6,664 nt of DNA from Bin5 sp034428435 (lineage in GTDB: Bacteria; Chloroflexota; Anaerolineae; Caldilineales; Caldilineaceae): NCBI GenBank assembly GCA_034428435.1, contig DAOUHY010000449.1:1-6664 (forward strand), written 5' to 3'. The position numbers were made by a program, and so were the translations under genes. Below, piece after piece: positions 4,828 to 6,664 of the stretch. Under the pieces are notes generated by a model. That model was not told the origin of the DNA, did no database searches, and worked only from the letters and a program-made list of their open reading frames with translations. Each line of letters opens with the position of its first letter. The stretch's first letter is position 1.

Positions 4828-6085
4828 GTATCGGATGAGGTACCGGCTGGTTGAAGAGATAGCCCTTCTCGTTGAAGGGAATCTCATCCGGCTGTGAATT
4901 GCCCGCGGCGTCCGTCGCCCGCGTCATGATAGTGTACTCCCCCGGCCGTGCATCCCACATGAATTCGAAACGAGCCCACGAATACCTCGAAGCCCCTTCG
5001 CTTGGCTCGATGACGGTTGCACCGTTCCAGGTCGCCCCGAAATCATCGCTCCACTCCACCTTCTCAATAGGTCCGGCCGGCGACTGCGCGAAGCCGTGGA
5101 TGCCCTGCACCCCGGCCGCCAGATCAGTTGGCCGAGGCAGCGCCAGCGCACTCTTGACTGTCTGCGCTGCTACCGGCTTGCCCAACGACTCCCCCTCCGG
5201 CGGATAGGCATCGCCAATCAGTGTGTAAGAGGTCGTGTTATTCCGCGTCCAAAGCTGTTCAGTGGAGACGACAATCCGCCCCAGCCACTTGATGCTGGCC
5301 GCCCCCACCCATCCGGGTGCCAGCGCCCGCAACGGGAAACCGTGATCCTTTGGCAGAGGTTCCCCGTTCAGCGAGTAGGCGAGTAGCGTATCCTTGTCCA
5401 TCGCCTTCTCAACAGGCATCACGCGCCGAAATCCCTCCTCCGGAGAACCGTTGTCCAGCCCAACTAATAGCACGCTGACCGCCCCGTCCGTGATACCCGC
5501 CCGAACCAACACATCATGCAGCGCCGTGCCCGTCCATTTACCGTTGCTGACCGCGCCGGTCCCCCACTGCGTTCCTTTGGCCGCCAGTCCTTTCACCAGG
5601 TCGAACATGGACCGATGGTTGCCCGCACATTCCAGGTAAGAAACGAAAGTCCGGCTGGGCATATCCAGAATATCGTCGTAGGTCAACGACAGCGGATTGG
5701 CGACAGCGTCGCCTTCAATCGCAAGCCGCCAGTCGGCTGCGTCCACGTCCAGGCTGGCTGAGTTGTTGCGTACAAAAAAGTGCCGGCTGGGAGTTATCAA
5801 CCCTTCCATATGCTCCAGACGCGCCTCCAAATTCCCGCCGCCGTGATCGATAAACGGTGCCGGGTCCTTGTAATATAGGGGAGCCCCTGTCTTGATCTCT
5901 TTCGCGCCAGTGGGGGCTGCGGTGGGCAGCGGCAGTCCTGTGCAAGACGCTAGCACAGCCGTCGCCCCTCCGGCCGACAACAGCTGCAGGAAGCGACGGC
6001 GCGTCATACCCCGCCCGTGAGCGAACTGCCAGAGCCCTGCTCCTTCACCTACGTTCTCTTGCCGCGCCAATCTCTCTGCCACCAT
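4817..6085 (-). CDS. Tat-exported sulfite-oxidase-family molybdopterin oxidoreductase (predicted lipoprotein)
   Basis: This 422-residue protein belongs to the sulfite oxidase family, molybdoenzymes that oxidise sulfite or related compounds. Its Tat signal is TRRRFLQLLS (28-37) followed by a hydrophobic stretch and the lipobox LASC (45-48). The protein is therefore probably folded in the cytoplasm with its cofactor and then anchored outside the membrane at Cys48. Moco-domain motifs are HFFVRNN (102-108), LECAGNHR (151-158, with the Mo-ligand Cys153), DHGFPLRALAPGWVG (247-261) and IKWLGR (265-270). The C-terminal Mo-co dimerisation domain shows EWSDDFGATW (344-353) and RATDAAGNSQP (389-399). 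Having that domain separates it from the shorter MsrP. No haem or cytochrome domain or partner gene is present, so the electron acceptor and true substrate are unknown. The VRNN sequence differs from the VRNH of classical sulfite oxidases. The subfamily is not resolved. Confidence 0.92.
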   Translation of the reverse strand: MVAERLARQENVGEGAGLWQFAHGRGMTRRRFLQLLSAGGATAVLASCTGLPLPTAAPTGAKEIKTGAPLYYKDPAPFIDHGGGNLEARLEHMEGLITPSRHFFVRNNSASLDVDAADWRLAIEGDAVANPLSLTYDDILDMPSRTFVSYLECAGNHRSMFDLVKGLAAKGTQWGTGAVSNGKWTGTALHDVLVRAGITDGAVSVLLVGLDNGSPEEGFRRVMPVEKAMDKDTLLAYSLNGEPLPKDHGFPLRALAPGWVGAASIKWLGRIVVSTEQLWTRNNTTSYTLIGDAYPPEGESLGKPVAAQTVKSALALPRPTDLAAGVQGIHGFAQSPAGPIEKVEWSDDFGATWNGATVIEPSEGASRYSWARFEFMWDARPGEYTIMTRATDAAGNSQPDEIPFNEKGYLFNQPVPHPIRVA

Positions 6086-6094
6086 CTTCGTTTT

Positions 6095-6099
6095 CTCCT
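6095..6099 (-). promoter_or_regulatory. Ribosome binding site deciding the molybdoenzyme start
   Basis: AGGAG on the minus strand lies 9 nt before the ATG at 6085. This favours the long form with a 28-residue region before the twin arginines. The alternative ATG at 6007 (MTRRRF) would give a conventional short Tat n-region but has only GGGG immediately before it. Confidence 0.55.
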
Positions 6100-6114
6100 G
6101 ACCGCGACCGACAC

Positions 6115-6140
6115 CCAGTAAGGCAATACGCTAGTACTGG
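6115..6140. repeat. Short inverted repeat between the VOC gene and the molybdoenzyme gene
   Basis: CCAGTA (6115-6120) and TACTGG (6135-6140) are perfect 6-bp arms, 14 nt apart, within the 92-bp intergenic region and 30 nt upstream of the molybdoenzyme start. It could be an operator-like dyad or a weak leader hairpin. A match this short could be chance. Nothing else is recognisable in this gap. Confidence 0.25.
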
Positions 6141-6177
6141 CGCCGTCAGACCGCATCCGTCATCTGCAGCACGGCAT

Positions 6178-6651
6178 TCAACTCGGCCTGCCAAAGCGCA
6201 GCAGATACCCATTACAGTCGCGTATCGCAAATTCCCTCATCCCCCACGGCTCGTCCGTCGGCTCCCGTTCAATATGAACGCCCGCCGCTTGGTACTTCCC
6301 GAATAGGCCGTCAACGTCCTCGCCCATAAATACATAAAACCCAACCGGCGGTTTTTCCGGCAATGGCTGGTCTGTCAGAGAAAGCTGAATATGCGCGCCC
6401 TCCGACGTCCATTCGCCCAGATGGATGCCCCCGTGCGTTGGCGGGTCCCCGTACAGGAAGCCGACCGTGAATCCCAGCTTGTCGCAATAATACTCCGCCG
6501 CAGCCTGCACATCCGGCACCGCCAGAATCGGCGCCAGCAGGTACGCAGCCTGCGCGTTGCCCGCCAACTGACCCGTCCGCCACTGCTCCGCCGTGATGCC
6601 GTAGGTGATCTTATCATGGCCGGTCTCGTCCTGATGATACTTCTGCCGCAT
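6178..6651 (-). CDS. VOC superfamily (glyoxalase/bleomycin-resistance-like) protein
   Basis: This small cytoplasmic protein has two beta-alpha-beta-beta-beta modules of the vicinal oxygen chelate superfamily. The first module is at about residues 38-92 (PILAVPDVQAAAEYYCDKLGF, then HLGEWTSEGAHIQLSL). The second is at about 102-155 (VGFYVFMGEDVDGLFGKY, then EPWGMREFAIRDCNGYLLRFG). The usual metal-ligand positions appear to be lost: Ala40 aligns where glyoxalase I has the first His, and the final strand reads LLRFG rather than the common LIEL. It therefore looks like a ligand-binding or bleomycin-resistance-type member rather than a metalloenzyme; no substrate can be named. Residues 1-37 are an extra N-terminal segment. 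No stop precedes the ATG in the 13 bases before the window edge, so the true start could lie further upstream. Same strand as the molybdoenzyme gene, 92 bp before it. Confidence 0.85.
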   Translation of the reverse strand: MRQKYHQDETGHDKITYGITAEQWRTGQLAGNAQAAYLLAPILAVPDVQAAAEYYCDKLGFTVGFLYGDPPTHGGIHLGEWTSEGAHIQLSLTDQPLPEKPPVGFYVFMGEDVDGLFGKYQAAGVHIEREPTDEPWGMREFAIRDCNGYLLRFGRPS

Positions 6652-6664
6652 CCTGCCCCGGCGT

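Noticed and set aside
1..6664. Defence island, prophage, insertion sequence or tRNA/rRNA genes
   Set aside because: No transposase, integrase, phage or known defence motifs and no RNA-gene signatures were seen. The NERD-like gene alone does not make a defence system.

Overview
The window looks like chromosomal DNA of a GC-rich bacterium (roughly 60 % GC by eye). A member of the Chloroflexota (Anaerolineae-like) is the best guess. It rests on the two-TM, NERD-like protein at the left edge, the style of the Tat-dependent sulfite-oxidase-family lipoprotein, and the short GGGGCACCC-type stem-loop repeats. This is inference from remembered families, not a search result.

Layout. Positions 1-1768 carry two minus-strand genes: plsX (phosphate acyltransferase, phospholipid synthesis) and, 29 bp downstream, a membrane-anchored protein with a degenerate NERD-like domain that runs off the left edge. 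A 155-bp divergent region (1769-1923) separates plsX from a plus-strand KDPG/KHG-type aldolase (1924-2574). It holds candidate overlapping promoters and a perfect GCGGCA/TGCCGC hairpin just before the aldolase ribosome binding site. The aldolase converges on the next gene across a 307-bp non-coding gap (2575-2881). This gap contains three tandem copies, at exactly 67-bp spacing, of an element built around a perfect 8-bp stem-loop. Positions 2882-6651 hold three minus-strand genes, in transcription order: a VOC/glyoxalase-like protein, a Tat-exported sulfite-oxidase-family molybdoenzyme, and the bifunctional NAD(P)H-hydrate repair enzyme Nnr. A candidate terminator or attenuator overlaps the stop codon of the molybdoenzyme.

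How the genes work together. They are mostly housekeeping or peripheral metabolism: lipid precursor synthesis, sugar-acid breakdown, cofactor repair and periplasmic oxidation. I see no coherent multi-gene novel system such as a defence island, CRISPR array, phage or transposon. The items most worth a second look are the 67-bp tandem stem-loop repeats, the NERD-like membrane protein without the usual catalytic residues, the three low-complexity insertions in Nnr, and the terminator-like structure upstream of nnr.
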